Shown one piece after another: positions 22,748 to 32,224 of a stretch of DNA of 44,342 nt (position 1 is its first letter; the number at the start of each line of letters is the position of its first letter). Where the stretch lies: positions 1 through 44,342 of the forward strand of contig MHUT01000022.1 of assembly GCA_001823535.1 (NCBI GenBank), written 5' to 3'. Both the position numbers and the translations under genes were made by a program. Source of the stretch: Candidatus Yonathbacteria bacterium RIFCSPHIGHO2_02_FULL_44_14 (GTDB lineage: Bacteria > Patescibacteriota > Minisyncoccia > Phycocordibacterales > UBA1550). The notes under the pieces were generated by a model, which was not told the origin of the DNA, did not search any database, and saw nothing but the letters and a program-made list of their open reading frames with translations.

Positions 22748-23803
22748 ATGAAAACTAAAGGCAACATTATGATAATAGCGGGAGCAAGGCCAAATTTTAT
22801 GAAAGTTGCACCACTTTGCCATGAATTGAAAAGATTGAAAATCCCGTATTCACTGGTGAATACGGGACAACATTTTACAAGAGAGATGTCAGATGATCTG
22901 CTAAAGGAATTTGGTGTTAAGCCGCATTATACTATTAACCCTCCCCATACGTCTGCCGTAGCGCAGTTTTCTGTAATTGTTGCAGAGCTTGGTAAGATTT
23001 TTGAAAAAGAAAAACCTTCTTTTGTTTTAGTGGTGGGTGATGTTAATTCAACGCTCGCAGGTGCGATCGTGGCAAACAAGATGGGAATTCCACTTGCGCA
23101 CATAGAGGCTGGTCTCCGATCATTCAATCGAAAAATGCCAGAGGAGATCAACAGAATTATTGTTGATCAAATCTCAGACATACTTTTTGTTACTGAAGAA
23201 AATGGAGTGGAAAATCTAATGAAAGAAAAAGTGAATGGCAAAGTTTATTTTGTAGGAAATATCATGATAGATACGCTTAAAATGTTTTTGCCTGAAGTGC
23301 AAAAAACAAACGAAGAATTTTATTTCTGCACGCTTCATCGCGCGGAAAATGTGGATGACAAAGAAAGATTTATGGGAATACTTGATGCACTTGAAATCAT
23401 TGCAAAGGACAACCAGATATATTTGCCGCTTCATCCACGAACAGAAAAAATGGCAAAGAGATTTATGCTAATGACCCGAATGAAGAAGATTTTTTCTTTA
23501 CTCCCGCCACTTTCCTACAAAGAATCGCTTTTTTATCAAAAAAATGCGAAACTTGTTCTTACCGACTCCGGCGGGGTACAGGAGGAAACAAGCTTTCTTG
23601 GAACTCCCTGTATTACGCTTCGCGAGGAAACAGAAAGACCAATCACTGTAACGCACGGTACAAATGTTGTTGCTGGGGCGCGAAAAGCAGGCATCCTTAA
23701 AGTCTATGCAAAATGCAAATTAAGTAAACAAAAAACAGCGCTACCTCTATGGGATGGCAAGACTGCCAAGAGAATCTTGAGAATTATAACTAACTTTAAG
23801 TAA
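22748..23803 (+). CDS. UDP-N-acetylglucosamine 2-epimerase (non-hydrolysing), copy 1
   Basis: The 351-aa protein has GARPNFMKVAPL at the N-terminus, NTGQHFTREM, VGDVNSTLAGAIVANK, HIEAGLRSFNRKMPEE and TDSGGVQEE near the C-terminus, all hallmarks of the WecB/MnaA family. It interconverts UDP-GlcNAc and UDP-ManNAc (or a modified UDP-HexNAc) in the cytoplasm. A second, divergent copy lies at 29964. It begins 9 bases after the preceding glycosyltransferase and the next gene starts 6 bases after its stop. Confidence 0.92.
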   Translation: MKTKGNIMIIAGARPNFMKVAPLCHELKRLKIPYSLVNTGQHFTREMSDDLLKEFGVKPHYTINPPHTSAVAQFSVIVAELGKIFEKEKPSFVLVVGDVNSTLAGAIVANKMGIPLAHIEAGLRSFNRKMPEEINRIIVDQISDILFVTEENGVENLMKEKVNGKVYFVGNIMIDTLKMFLPEVQKTNEEFYFCTLHRAENVDDKERFMGILDALEIIAKDNQIYLPLHPRTEKMAKRFMLMTRMKKIFSLLPPLSYKESLFYQKNAKLVLTDSGGVQEETSFLGTPCITLREETERPITVTHGTNVVAGARKAGILKVYAKCKLSKQKTALPLWDGKTAKRILRIITNFK

Positions 23804-23809
23804 TATTTT

Positions 23810-24679
23810 ATGGGAAAATTATTTGCCGAAGAGAAGACAAGTCAGGAAATGACGAAAAAGGTCAAGGAGTGGTGGAATGCAAACCCGTTCACCTATCTTA
23901 TGGATAATAAGGAAATTGTTCCAGATTGGGCATTTTTTCGCAATATTGATCGTAAAATAATTAAATGGATGCCTTGGGCGCAAAAAGGATACCCGCTTCT
24001 TTCGAATGTAATAGATTATTCTCAGCTTAAAGGGAAAAAAGTGCTTGACATTGCGGTTGGTACTGGGTGGACAACTGAAAATCTAGTAAGAGCTGGTGCC
24101 CACGTGACTGCAATAGATTTGACCCCTCAGGCTGTTGAATTAACTAAAAAGCGTTTGGAATTGAATCATGTTACAGCAGAACAGGTTATGGTTGCCGATG
24201 CACAAGAGCTACCATTTGCAGATGCAACATTTGATTATGTTTTGGCGTTTGGTTGTCTCATGCACATGCCAAACACACAAAAGGCGATTGATGAAATATA
24301 TCGCGTACTAAAACCAGGAGGGCGATCTGCGGCAATGATGTACTACAAGCACTCGCTTCATTGGTGGTATTACATTTATTTAGGTAAAGGTATTTTGCGT
24401 GGAAAATTATTGTCCATGACACCCCAAGAACTTTCCAATCGCTACACGGATGGAGCGTACGAGAAAGGGAATCAGTTGACTAAATTTTATAGCAAAAAAG
24501 AGATTCATGAGTTATTCAAAAAATTCTCAGATTGTCACATTGAGATTTATGACACCACTACACCTGTTGATACATTTCCACATCGGTACTTGCCATTAGG
24601 AAGTTTTCTGCCAAAACAAATAAAACAGTGGATTGTTTGCTATCTTGGTCAGACCATCTGGGTTGATGTTAGGAAATAA
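23810..24679 (+). CDS. Class I SAM-dependent methyltransferase
   Basis: The 289-aa protein has the Rossmann SAM motif VLDIAVGTGWTTENL near residue 75, the acidic residue in VTAIDLTPQAVEL, the motif ADAQELPFADATFDYV, and IYRVLKPGGRSAAMM. The N-terminal 60 residues, rich in Trp and Lys, are extra. It probably O- or N-methylates a sugar or the chain end of the surface glycan, or a lipid-linked intermediate. It lies 6 bases behind the 2-epimerase. Confidence 0.82.
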   Translation: MGKLFAEEKTSQEMTKKVKEWWNANPFTYLMDNKEIVPDWAFFRNIDRKIIKWMPWAQKGYPLLSNVIDYSQLKGKKVLDIAVGTGWTTENLVRAGAHVTAIDLTPQAVELTKKRLELNHVTAEQVMVADAQELPFADATFDYVLAFGCLMHMPNTQKAIDEIYRVLKPGGRSAAMMYYKHSLHWWYYIYLGKGILRGKLLSMTPQELSNRYTDGAYEKGNQLTKFYSKKEIHELFKKFSDCHIEIYDTTTPVDTFPHRYLPLGSFLPKQIKQWIVCYLGQTIWVDVRK

Positions 24680-24707
24680 AAATATATCAGAGAAAACATC
24701 ATTATCA

Positions 24708-24735
24708 TTAAGAGTCTTTTCGTTTATAGTACAAT
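24708..24735 (+). promoter_or_regulatory. Possible internal promoter in the AT-rich cassette
   Basis: TTAAGA (24708-24713) and TACAAT (24730-24735) are 16 bases apart; the ATG of the next gene is nine bases further on. This 65-base gap is one of the few in the cassette. Confidence 0.4.
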
Positions 24736-24744
24736 GTATTTGGT

Positions 24745-25524
24745 ATGAATAAATATAAAAAAATTTTTAAAGAAGTGTACAGTGATTTAGGGAAGTTCTC
24801 TCTTCCTTATACTGTTGACATAAAGAGATTTTGTTATTCATTAAAGCTTCTTGATTGTAACGGTCTGATTGAAGGAAAGTGCATTTTGGACTTGGGTAGT
24901 GGTGTTGGGATTATGGCTATTGCATTTTCACGCCTGGGCGCACGAGTGACAGGGATTGATAAGTTTATTTTCCCCTCAGTAGGTGAAAACCCGTATCGTG
25001 TTTCTGATTTTAAAAAACTTGAGCAAATATGGCAAGACAGTGGTGTTCAGATTATTGAAGGAGATATCATTGATAAGCCACTACCGTTCGCAGATCAGTC
25101 GTTTGACGTGGTGAACTTCGACGCAACAATTGAGCACCTCGTAGAGTCGCCAAAGCAACTCTTTGGTGAAGTGCATCGCGTACTCAAACCAGGTGGTATA
25201 TTTCTTGTAACGACACCAAATTTGGCGAATTTATTGCGCCGAATTCGGTTTGTTTTCGGGCTCACTCCTTATTGGGATATAAAAGATTATTTTGAAAGCT
25301 ACCCTCACTTTACTGGGCATCGTCGCGAATTTACTGTTTATGAACTACGGAGCATGCTTGAGTGGTCGTCATTCAAGGTCACCGAAGTAAAAACAGCGAA
25401 CATTTTTTTTGAAGTGAAGCGTTTTGTCGTTCCGCGGAAATTTATTGGGCAGTTGTGCAATACTCTTTCTCTCCCTTTTCCAGATATGAGAGAAATGATT
25501 TATATGTTGGCAAAAAAAACATAA
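24745..25524 (+). CDS. Class I SAM-dependent methyltransferase
   Basis: The 259-aa protein has ILDLGSGVGIMAIAFSRLGA (motif I), VTGIDKF (acidic residue), DQSFDVVNFDATIEHL and HRVLKPGGIFLVTTPN, a typical Ubie/COQ5-like methyltransferase core. The C-terminal part (HFTGHRREFTVYELRSML) is typical of enzymes from glycan loci. It may methylate a sugar hydroxyl. The asparagine-synthetase-like gene starts two bases after its stop, so the two are probably co-translated. Confidence 0.83.
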   Translation: MNKYKKIFKEVYSDLGKFSLPYTVDIKRFCYSLKLLDCNGLIEGKCILDLGSGVGIMAIAFSRLGARVTGIDKFIFPSVGENPYRVSDFKKLEQIWQDSGVQIIEGDIIDKPLPFADQSFDVVNFDATIEHLVESPKQLFGEVHRVLKPGGIFLVTTPNLANLLRRIRFVFGLTPYWDIKDYFESYPHFTGHRREFTVYELRSMLEWSSFKVTEVKTANIFFEVKRFVVPRKFIGQLCNTLSLPFPDMREMIYMLAKKT

Positions 25525-25525
25525 T

Positions 25526-27403
25526 ATGTGTGGCATAAATGGCTTCAATTTCATAGATAAAGGTTTGATTCACGAAATGAATGAAACAACGAAGCATCGT
25601 GGCCCAGACGATACAGGTGTTTTTTTGTCTAAAAATTATTCTCTCGGACACAATCGCTTGTCCATTATTGATTTAAGCCAGGCTGGTCATCAGCCAATGC
25701 ATAGCGAGGATAAACGCTACACCATTGTTTATAATGGAGAGGTTTATAATTTTTTGGACATTAAAAAAGAGCTTATTGCGAAAGGGTATAAATTTGTATC
25801 TCATACTGATACAGAAGTAATTTTATGTGCGTACGAAGAATGGGGAAGTGGTTGTCTGGAGAAACTTAATGGAATGTTTGCGCTTGCCATATTGGACAAT
25901 CAAACCGGGCAATTGTTTTTGGCGCGCGACAGGGTAGGGATAAAACCGCTTTATTATTATTGTAAGGATGGAATATTTATCTTTTCCTCAGAAGCGAAAG
26001 CTATTTTCAAGCACAAGATAGATAAAACTATAAATAAAGACGCTTTAAATATTTATTTTCGCCTTTTATATATTCCAGCTCCGCTCACCATATGGGAAAA
26101 TATTTACAAACTTGAGCCAGGACATTACGCTTTTGTTGAAGGAGGAAATATAAAAATTGAGCGTTACTGGGGAATAGATGAAAAACCCCTTATCTACGAC
26201 AAGAAGTATATAGAGTCTGAAATTTCAAATTTGCTGACTGACTCAATTAAAATGCAGTTGGTGTCTGATCGGTCCGTGGGAGTATTTTTGTCTGGTGGAA
26301 TAGATTCGACGATTATCGCGGGCGTAACTAGTTCATTCTCAAAAAATATAAAAACATTTTCTGTTGGGTTTGAGGAAACAGCGCAGGCGGAGAAATATAA
26401 CAATGATGCAAAAGTTGCACGAAGGACAGCTGAGTACTTTAACACAACTCATACTGAGCTCACTTTGTCTGCAAACGATGTTAAGAGTAGTTTAGAAGAT
26501 GCTATTTATCATATGGATGAGCCGATATCAAACCACGTGCAGGCTGTTAATCTTTTGCTTGCTCGTGAAGCTTCAAAGCAGGTGGCGGTTGTTTTGGGCG
26601 GGGATGGTGGAGATGAATTATTTGGGGGATATGAACGCTATTATTATAATTATTTGATAGATCGTTTCCAAAAAATACCAAAGTTTTTAAGAAAAAATAT
26701 AATAACAGAAACTATCTTTAGGACGGCGAGCAAAAGTAGTCTTTATGAAAAGATAAATACTCCACCAGGGGTTTCTCGGTACCTAAACTTCCTCGCTCAA
26801 AAAGAAGATCAGATAGGATTGTTTCTTCGAAAAGAATACAATAATCCTGACGCAATAAAGGAATGGTATGAAAAATTATATTTCTCTACTGTCGACGAAA
26901 AGAACTTTACGAGGCAATTTATGAGAACAGATTTATTTTCATGGTTGCCAAGCGAGTCGCTTGTGAGGTCTGACAAAATGTCTATGGCATCGGGGCTTGA
27001 GCAACGTGTTCCTTTTTTGGATCATCGGTTAGTTGAATTAGCGGATCGTATCCCCCTTGAATATAAAATAGGCGGGAAAGGAATGCATATAGGGAAAGCA
27101 GGTACTGGATACAAAGGAAAAGATATTCTTAAAAAGGCGATGTCGAAATATTTGCCGGATTTTGTGCTGGACCAGCCCAAGTGGGGATGGTTTTCCCCCG
27201 CAGCGAAATGGATACGAGGAGACCTGAAGGGTTATTTTGAAGAAGTTTTGTCTCCGTCCTATTGCGAGGGTACAAAAGATATGTTTGATTTCGACGCAAT
27301 TCAAAAAATCTTGAAAGACCATCAATCAGGACAGAAGTACGCCCTAAACACCCTGTGGTCAATTTTTACTTTCCAGATTTGGTATAAGCGTTTTATGGAA
27401 TAA
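25526..27403 (+). CDS. asnB: Asparagine synthetase-like glutamine amidotransferase (AsnB)
   Basis: The 625-aa protein starts MCGINGF, so Cys2 is the glutaminase nucleophile. RGPDDTGVF, GHNRLSIIDLS, YNGEVYNF and DRVGIKPLYYY complete the N-terminal Ntn domain. The C-terminal ATP-binding domain has the PP-loop SGGIDS at residues 256-261 and VVLGGDGGDELFGGY. It makes an amide from an acid with glutamine and ATP. AsnB-type proteins in glycan loci often amidate uronic acids, so either asparagine synthesis or sugar amidation is possible. It sits between a methyltransferase and a GT2. Confidence 0.9.
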   Translation: MCGINGFNFIDKGLIHEMNETTKHRGPDDTGVFLSKNYSLGHNRLSIIDLSQAGHQPMHSEDKRYTIVYNGEVYNFLDIKKELIAKGYKFVSHTDTEVILCAYEEWGSGCLEKLNGMFALAILDNQTGQLFLARDRVGIKPLYYYCKDGIFIFSSEAKAIFKHKIDKTINKDALNIYFRLLYIPAPLTIWENIYKLEPGHYAFVEGGNIKIERYWGIDEKPLIYDKKYIESEISNLLTDSIKMQLVSDRSVGVFLSGGIDSTIIAGVTSSFSKNIKTFSVGFEETAQAEKYNNDAKVARRTAEYFNTTHTELTLSANDVKSSLEDAIYHMDEPISNHVQAVNLLLAREASKQVAVVLGGDGGDELFGGYERYYYNYLIDRFQKIPKFLRKNIITETIFRTASKSSLYEKINTPPGVSRYLNFLAQKEDQIGLFLRKEYNNPDAIKEWYEKLYFSTVDEKNFTRQFMRTDLFSWLPSESLVRSDKMSMASGLEQRVPFLDHRLVELADRIPLEYKIGGKGMHIGKAGTGYKGKDILKKAMSKYLPDFVLDQPKWGWFSPAAKWIRGDLKGYFEEVLSPSYCEGTKDMFDFDAIQKILKDHQSGQKYALNTLWSIFTFQIWYKRFME

Positions 27404-27407
27404 GTTT

Positions 27408-28205
27408 ATGAAAATACCTTGCAGTGTAGAAATTTTGACCCTAAACTCTGAAAAGACATTGGAACGTTGCCTTAAAAGTGTCCTCGATTTTGAGGATATA
27501 ATTGTTCTTGACGGTAATAGCACCGATGGGACAGTTGAACTGGCCAAAAAATATGGCGCACGCGTCATTTCTCAAACTGATGTACAAGAGAAAGAGGTGA
27601 AGATTAGCGATTTTTCAGCAGTCCGCAATAAAGGGATTCAGCAAGCGAGATACCAGTGGTTTCTTTTTATCGACAGCGACGAATACCTTTCTCCCGAGGC
27701 AGTGGCTGAGATACGAAAGATCGTTGCTCAAGGAGACCGCAATGCATATTATGTGTATAGATTACCAAGAAAGTGTGTTGTGAAAGGTGAGATAGTGGAG
27801 CGTTCATCAACATACCCAAATTATCAGACGCGTTTTTTCTACATTCCAGCAACTTCTGGCTTTATAAAAAAAATTCACGAAAGAATCAGTGTGAAAGAAG
27901 GGTACGAAATAGGGACATTGAAAAACCCTGAGTATGTTCCCATGGACGACATCAGTATCTTAAAGGAAAAGTGGCGCAACTACGCCAAAATGCAAATTCG
28001 CGTGATAAAAATAACACCTAAAACATTTCTCAATCTTCTTTTTAGTAATTCTCTCATTTTTGTGAAATACTTAATAAAATACGCGCTGACATTCATGAGC
28101 GGGGCAGGGAAGAGGATGCCATTTTTGCATGAATGGTATAATGCCTATTATCATGTATGGTTGGTACAAGAAGCATTTATTAGTTTAATAAAATGCAAAA
28201 AATAA
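27408..28205 (+). CDS. GT2-family glycosyltransferase
   Basis: The 265-aa GT-A protein begins with CSVEILTLNSEKTLERCLKS and has DIIVLDGNSTDGTVELAKKY and the metal-binding FIDSDEYLS, typical of GT2. The extra C-terminal third contains hydrophobic helices that may touch the membrane. It would add a sugar to the lipid-linked chain. It follows the AsnB-like gene by four bases, and its end overlaps an alternative start of the next gene. Confidence 0.88.
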   Translation: MKIPCSVEILTLNSEKTLERCLKSVLDFEDIIVLDGNSTDGTVELAKKYGARVISQTDVQEKEVKISDFSAVRNKGIQQARYQWFLFIDSDEYLSPEAVAEIRKIVAQGDRNAYYVYRLPRKCVVKGEIVERSSTYPNYQTRFFYIPATSGFIKKIHERISVKEGYEIGTLKNPEYVPMDDISILKEKWRNYAKMQIRVIKITPKTFLNLLFSNSLIFVKYLIKYALTFMSGAGKRMPFLHEWYNAYYHVWLVQEAFISLIKCKK

Positions 28206-28207
28206 AT

Positions 28208-28822
28208 ATGAAACCATGGGAATTATTTTTTAAAAATAGGATAAGTAAGCTTTTTTTAGAAAAAAAAAGCGTTATTGATATTGGTGGAGGGCTTAGAATA
28301 AGTTCTAAAAAAGGCAATCGCTATGACGAGAGTCGCCAATGGCTGTTGCCGTTAGTTGAAAAAGTTGATTATAAAATATTAGATCCAGTTCCCGATTACG
28401 AACCGGATATTGTCGGCGACATACACGCATTGCCATTTGCAGATAATTCGGTTGATGCGATTATTTGTCTGGCAGTTTTGGAGCATGTGGAGGACCCAGT
28501 AAAAGCTTGTCGGGAGATTTATAGAACTTTAAAACCCAGAGGGTATGCTTTTGTGTATGTTCCTTTTTTATATTATTATCACGCAGAAAAGGCGTACTAT
28601 AAAGATTATTGGAGATTTACAGAGGATTCAGTCAGAATGATATTCAAGGATTTTTCGCAGTTGGAAATTTGCTCAGTCCGCGGTGCTCTGGGGACATGGA
28701 TCAGAATCAGTCCCTTGGGGCGGTTTAAATTTGTTGAAAATTTATTTTATTTTTTTGATAAAATTTTTGACAAAATAAATTCAAAACAAGTCAGCGGGTA
28801 CAATATATTTTTAGTTAAATGA
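28208..28822 (+). CDS. Class I SAM-dependent methyltransferase (short)
   Basis: The 204-aa protein has VIDIGGGLRISS (a variant of motif I), DIVGDIHALPFADNSVDAII and ICLAVLEHVEDPVKACREIYRTLKPRG in two adjoining pieces, which define a methyltransferase of the Methyltransf_11 type. An ATG at 28193 in the same frame would overlap the previous gene by 13 bases; 28208, just after that stop, is preferred. The frame contains a run of nine A residues around 28260-28268, a possible slippage site. The next gene overlaps its stop (ATGA). Confidence 0.78.
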   Translation: MKPWELFFKNRISKLFLEKKSVIDIGGGLRISSKKGNRYDESRQWLLPLVEKVDYKILDPVPDYEPDIVGDIHALPFADNSVDAIICLAVLEHVEDPVKACREIYRTLKPRGYAFVYVPFLYYYHAEKAYYKDYWRFTEDSVRMIFKDFSQLEICSVRGALGTWIRISPLGRFKFVENLFYFFDKIFDKINSKQVSGYNIFLVK

Positions 28823-29964
28823 AATTAATTTATCTCGCAAATATCCGACTCCCTACAGAAAAAGCACATGGAATTCAGATTATGAAGATGTGCGAGGCTT
28901 TTGCGAATACACAAGATATGGAAGTGGAACTGGTTATTCCACAGCGTCTTAACCCAATCAAGGAGAACCCTTTTGTCTATTATGGAGTGAGAGAAAATTT
29001 CACCATTACAAAAATCCCAACCCTCGACCTTGTTTCTTATGGAAAGATAGGTTTCTTTTTACAAGTATTATCTTTTTCCTTTTTTGCGCTCTTCTACACA
29101 CTTTTTTCTGGAAAAGCCCATGTGATTTATTCTCGTGACGAATTGCCTCTGTACATCCTCAGTTTTTTTAAAAAGAATATTTTTTGGGAAACACACGCGA
29201 AAAAGGATAATTTTTTCGCTGTTCGCGTGTTGCATTCCGCGCGCGGGATTATCTCTGTCACTCAGGGTCTAAAGGATTTTTATGTTACAAAAGGTGTGAA
29301 TAAGGAAAAGATTCTTGTGGCATCTGACGGTGTGGATATTCGACAATTTGATACAAAGAAAAACAATACGGAGTCAAGAGAAGGTTTTGGACTCCCAAAG
29401 GACAAAAAAATCATCGGCTATGTCGGTAAATATAAGACTATGGGAGAGCCGAAAGGGGTAGATGATTTGATTACGAGTTTTACTCAAGTCCTAGTATCTG
29501 CACTGGATGCATTCCTGCTACTTGTCGGAATAAATGAGAATGAGGTCACGGAGGTGAAAAAAGTATTTCAGCGTGCAGGAGTCGGTGAGGAGCATTATAA
29601 AATCGTTGCTCATCTCCCCCAGCAAGAAGCATTCATGTATATGAAAGCGTCTGACGTGTTGGTGATGAATTATCCCAATACTCCACATTATGCACACTAC
29701 ATGTCACCACTCAAGCTTTTTGAATACATGGCGAGCGGTGTGCCGATTATTACTACAGACCTGCCATCCGTGAGAGAAATATTGAATGAAAGCAACGCCC
29801 TTATTGTCAAAAATGAAAATGTTGACGGTTTATCAAAGGGTCTGTGCTTTCTCTTGGAAAATGCCGAATTTTCGGCTAAGATTGCTGAACAGGCGCATAG
29901 AGATGTGCAGAATTATACGTGGAAAAAGCGGGCTGCTGCGATATCGTTGTTTATGGGAATATAA
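28819..29964 (+). CDS. GT4-type glycosyltransferase
   Basis: The 381-aa GT-B protein has ANIRLPTEKAHGIQIMKMCE (acceptor domain), VASDGVDIRQFD, IGYVGKYKTMGEPKGVDDLI and MSPLKLFEYMASGVPIITTD, the variant GT4 donor motif with a single conserved Glu. Hydrophobic residues 75-100 may allow membrane association. The start overlaps the methyltransferase stop (ATGA), and the stop overlaps the next start (TAATG), so it is translationally coupled on both sides. Confidence 0.87.
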   Translation: MKLIYLANIRLPTEKAHGIQIMKMCEAFANTQDMEVELVIPQRLNPIKENPFVYYGVRENFTITKIPTLDLVSYGKIGFFLQVLSFSFFALFYTLFSGKAHVIYSRDELPLYILSFFKKNIFWETHAKKDNFFAVRVLHSARGIISVTQGLKDFYVTKGVNKEKILVASDGVDIRQFDTKKNNTESREGFGLPKDKKIIGYVGKYKTMGEPKGVDDLITSFTQVLVSALDAFLLLVGINENEVTEVKKVFQRAGVGEEHYKIVAHLPQQEAFMYMKASDVLVMNYPNTPHYAHYMSPLKLFEYMASGVPIITTDLPSVREILNESNALIVKNENVDGLSKGLCFLLENAEFSAKIAEQAHRDVQNYTWKKRAAAISLFMGI

Positions 29965-31064
29965 TGAAAAACATTAAATACAAAAGGATTTGTTTTATTT
30001 TTGGCACAAGGCCTGAAATAATCAAAATGGCACCCGTGATCCACGAGTGCATCAAGCGAAAGGTGCCTTTTTTTGTATTGCATACTCATCAGCATTACTC
30101 TGAAAATCTCGATAAAGTTTTTTTTAAGGATTTGAACTTACCATTTCCTAAATATAATCTCGAGATTGGTTCGGGGTCTCATGGGGCTCAAACGGGGAAA
30201 ATGCTCATAGAGATTGAAGGAATTTTGATAAATGAAAAACCAAACATTGTGCTTGTTCAAGGAGATACGAATACTGTTTTAGCGGGAGCGATTACAGCGA
30301 CAAAACTTCATATCCCTGTTGGGCATATAGAAGCAGGGTTACGGTCTTATGACCGTCAGATGCCTGAGGAATTGAATAGGGTAATGGTTGATCATATTTC
30401 TGATTTTTTATTCACTCCAACCAGAGAATCAAAAAATATTTTACTTAAAGAAGGGATCGATGCTAAAAAAATATTTTTTGTTGGCAATACTGTCGTTGAT
30501 GCTGTTAAGCAGAATATAAAAATTTCTGATTCATCTCGTGTACTAAAAACAATGGGCTTGTCGCCTAAAAAATATTTTCTAGTGACAGCACATCGCCAAG
30601 AAAATGTTGACAACAAAGAGCGTCTTGAGTCTCTTTTAAAAAGTCTTATGCTTGTCAGTAAAAAATATAACATGCCCATCGTTTTTCCAGTTCACCCGCG
30701 AGCAAGTAAAATGATCAAACATTTTGGAATTCAAGTTGATGATACTGTTCGATTTGTAGAGCCAGTTGGGTACCTTGATTTTCTTCAACTAAGTAGTAAT
30801 GCCCGGTTACTCCTTACTGATTCTGGAGGACTGCAAGAAGAAGCGTCGATTCTAAAGGTCCCTTGTGTCACCTTGCGTGATAATACTGAGCGCCCAGAGA
30901 CACTTATTGGGGGCGGAAATCGTATTGCTGGAGTTTCGCAAAAGCGTATTTTGAAATGTGTTCAAGAGATAATGGATAATAAACAATCAATCAAATGGGG
31001 GACGCCATTTGGAAAAGGTGACGCTTCTCAAAAAATGCTTAATATTATTTTGAAACATATATGA
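29964..31064 (+). CDS. wecB: UDP-N-acetylglucosamine 2-epimerase (non-hydrolysing), copy 2
   Basis: The 366-aa protein has FGTRPEIIKMAPVIHE, VQGDTNTVLAGAITATK, HIEAGLRSYDRQMPEELNR and DSGGLQEEASIL, the standard WecB/MnaA set; it is closer to that consensus than copy 1 at 22748. It makes UDP-ManNAc from UDP-GlcNAc. The ATG at 29964 overlaps the previous stop (TAATG); the longer frame from 29919 is rejected because it lies inside the preceding gene. The next gene overlaps its stop (ATGA). Confidence 0.92.
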   Translation: MKNIKYKRICFIFGTRPEIIKMAPVIHECIKRKVPFFVLHTHQHYSENLDKVFFKDLNLPFPKYNLEIGSGSHGAQTGKMLIEIEGILINEKPNIVLVQGDTNTVLAGAITATKLHIPVGHIEAGLRSYDRQMPEELNRVMVDHISDFLFTPTRESKNILLKEGIDAKKIFFVGNTVVDAVKQNIKISDSSRVLKTMGLSPKKYFLVTAHRQENVDNKERLESLLKSLMLVSKKYNMPIVFPVHPRASKMIKHFGIQVDDTVRFVEPVGYLDFLQLSSNARLLLTDSGGLQEEASILKVPCVTLRDNTERPETLIGGGNRIAGVSQKRILKCVQEIMDNKQSIKWGTPFGKGDASQKMLNIILKHI

Positions 31065-32224
31065 AAATATTAATGACCAGTGATACCTTCTTGCCCTTGA
31101 TTGGTGGGGCGGAAATTCATGTTCAAAATTTAATTGAAGAGCTTGAAAAAGATGGAAATAGTATTGTGTTGGTGACCAACGAAACGAGGGTGAGCGATTT
31201 CGATAAAAGTCATTCAGTAATAAGAACACCTTGGAATAGAAAAGGAATCTTGCCTCTTTTTTTGTTGCTCTGGCATGAGTCAAAAGAAGCTGATATTATC
31301 CATTGTCATTATTCTTACCGTCTTTCTGCTGTTGCGTGTATTGTTGGTAGATTGCGCAATATACCTGTGGTGGTAGTTTTGCATGGCTTAGGTACTCTGA
31401 ATATTCCTCATGCTGAATTTATTTATCGCACTATTCATTCGATTTACAGATATATCTCCCTTGTTTTTTCAACACATATTATTTCTACATCTGATGACCT
31501 TGCGCAGGTCGCTCGAAAGTATGTTTCAAATAAAAAGATTAGCATTATCTTAAATGGCTATGATAAAGAAAAGTTCAATACCAATGTTTCTATTTCCGAT
31601 AGTCTCAGGAAACAATATGAAAACAACCACGTTATTTTAACCGTGCGTCGTTTGGTTCCTAAAAATGGAATTCATTTTTTAGTCGAAGCAATCCCGTATA
31701 TTGTTGCAAAAATCCCAAACATTAAATATGTCATGATTGGTGATGGTAGAATGAGGGAATATATTGAAGAACGAATTAATAAACTAGGTATTCAGAAATA
31801 TATCGATATGCTTGGGTCGGTCGAAAATGATCAAATTCCTGCGTATTTGAAGCTTGCTGAGGTGGTAGTGTTCCCGTCGACGGCAGAGTCGTCGAGTATC
31901 GCGTGTGCAGAGGCGATGGGGATGGGGAAGGGTATTGTTGCAAGCAGGGTCGGGGGTCTTCCGGAGCTTCTTGGTAAAAACGAGGAAAGGGGGAGACTTG
32001 TGCGCCTTGTGTCATGGGAGGGGTCCAATTATGACGCACCGCTCTCGCTCGGAAAAGAACGATATCAAGAATTGGCGGATGTTATTAGCGAAAGTATCTT
32101 GACTCCCGATATTACGAGAGCTACAGCTGCCCTGCAATATGCAGAAAAAGAATTAAGCTGGGAAGCTATTGGCAAAAAGACATTAGCTGTATACTCTAGT
32201 CTAATAAACAGAAATGAAAAGTAA
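31061..32224 (+). CDS. GT4-type glycosyltransferase
   Basis: The 387-aa GT-B protein starts MKILMTSDTFLPLIGGAEIH, with the GG acceptor loop, and has ILNGYDKEKFN, VRRLVPKNGIHFLVEAIPYI, MIGDGRMREYIEERI and STAESSSIACAEAMGMG with an intact EX7E motif. The last third (about 31858-32060) is locally richer in G and C than the rest. It overlaps both neighbours, by 4 and 11 bases. Confidence 0.9.
   Translation: MKILMTSDTFLPLIGGAEIHVQNLIEELEKDGNSIVLVTNETRVSDFDKSHSVIRTPWNRKGILPLFLLLWHESKEADIIHCHYSYRLSAVACIVGRLRNIPVVVVLHGLGTLNIPHAEFIYRTIHSIYRYISLVFSTHIISTSDDLAQVARKYVSNKKISIILNGYDKEKFNTNVSISDSLRKQYENNHVILTVRRLVPKNGIHFLVEAIPYIVAKIPNIKYVMIGDGRMREYIEERINKLGIQKYIDMLGSVENDQIPAYLKLAEVVVFPSTAESSSIACAEAMGMGKGIVASRVGGLPELLGKNEERGRLVRLVSWEGSNYDAPLSLGKERYQELADVISESILTPDITRATAALQYAEKELSWEAIGKKTLAVYSSLINRNEK

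Noticed and set aside
28259-28268. Run of nine A residues in a methyltransferase gene as a phase-variation switch
   Set aside because: A-runs are common in this AT-rich cassette, and one tract without strain variation data is not evidence of switching.
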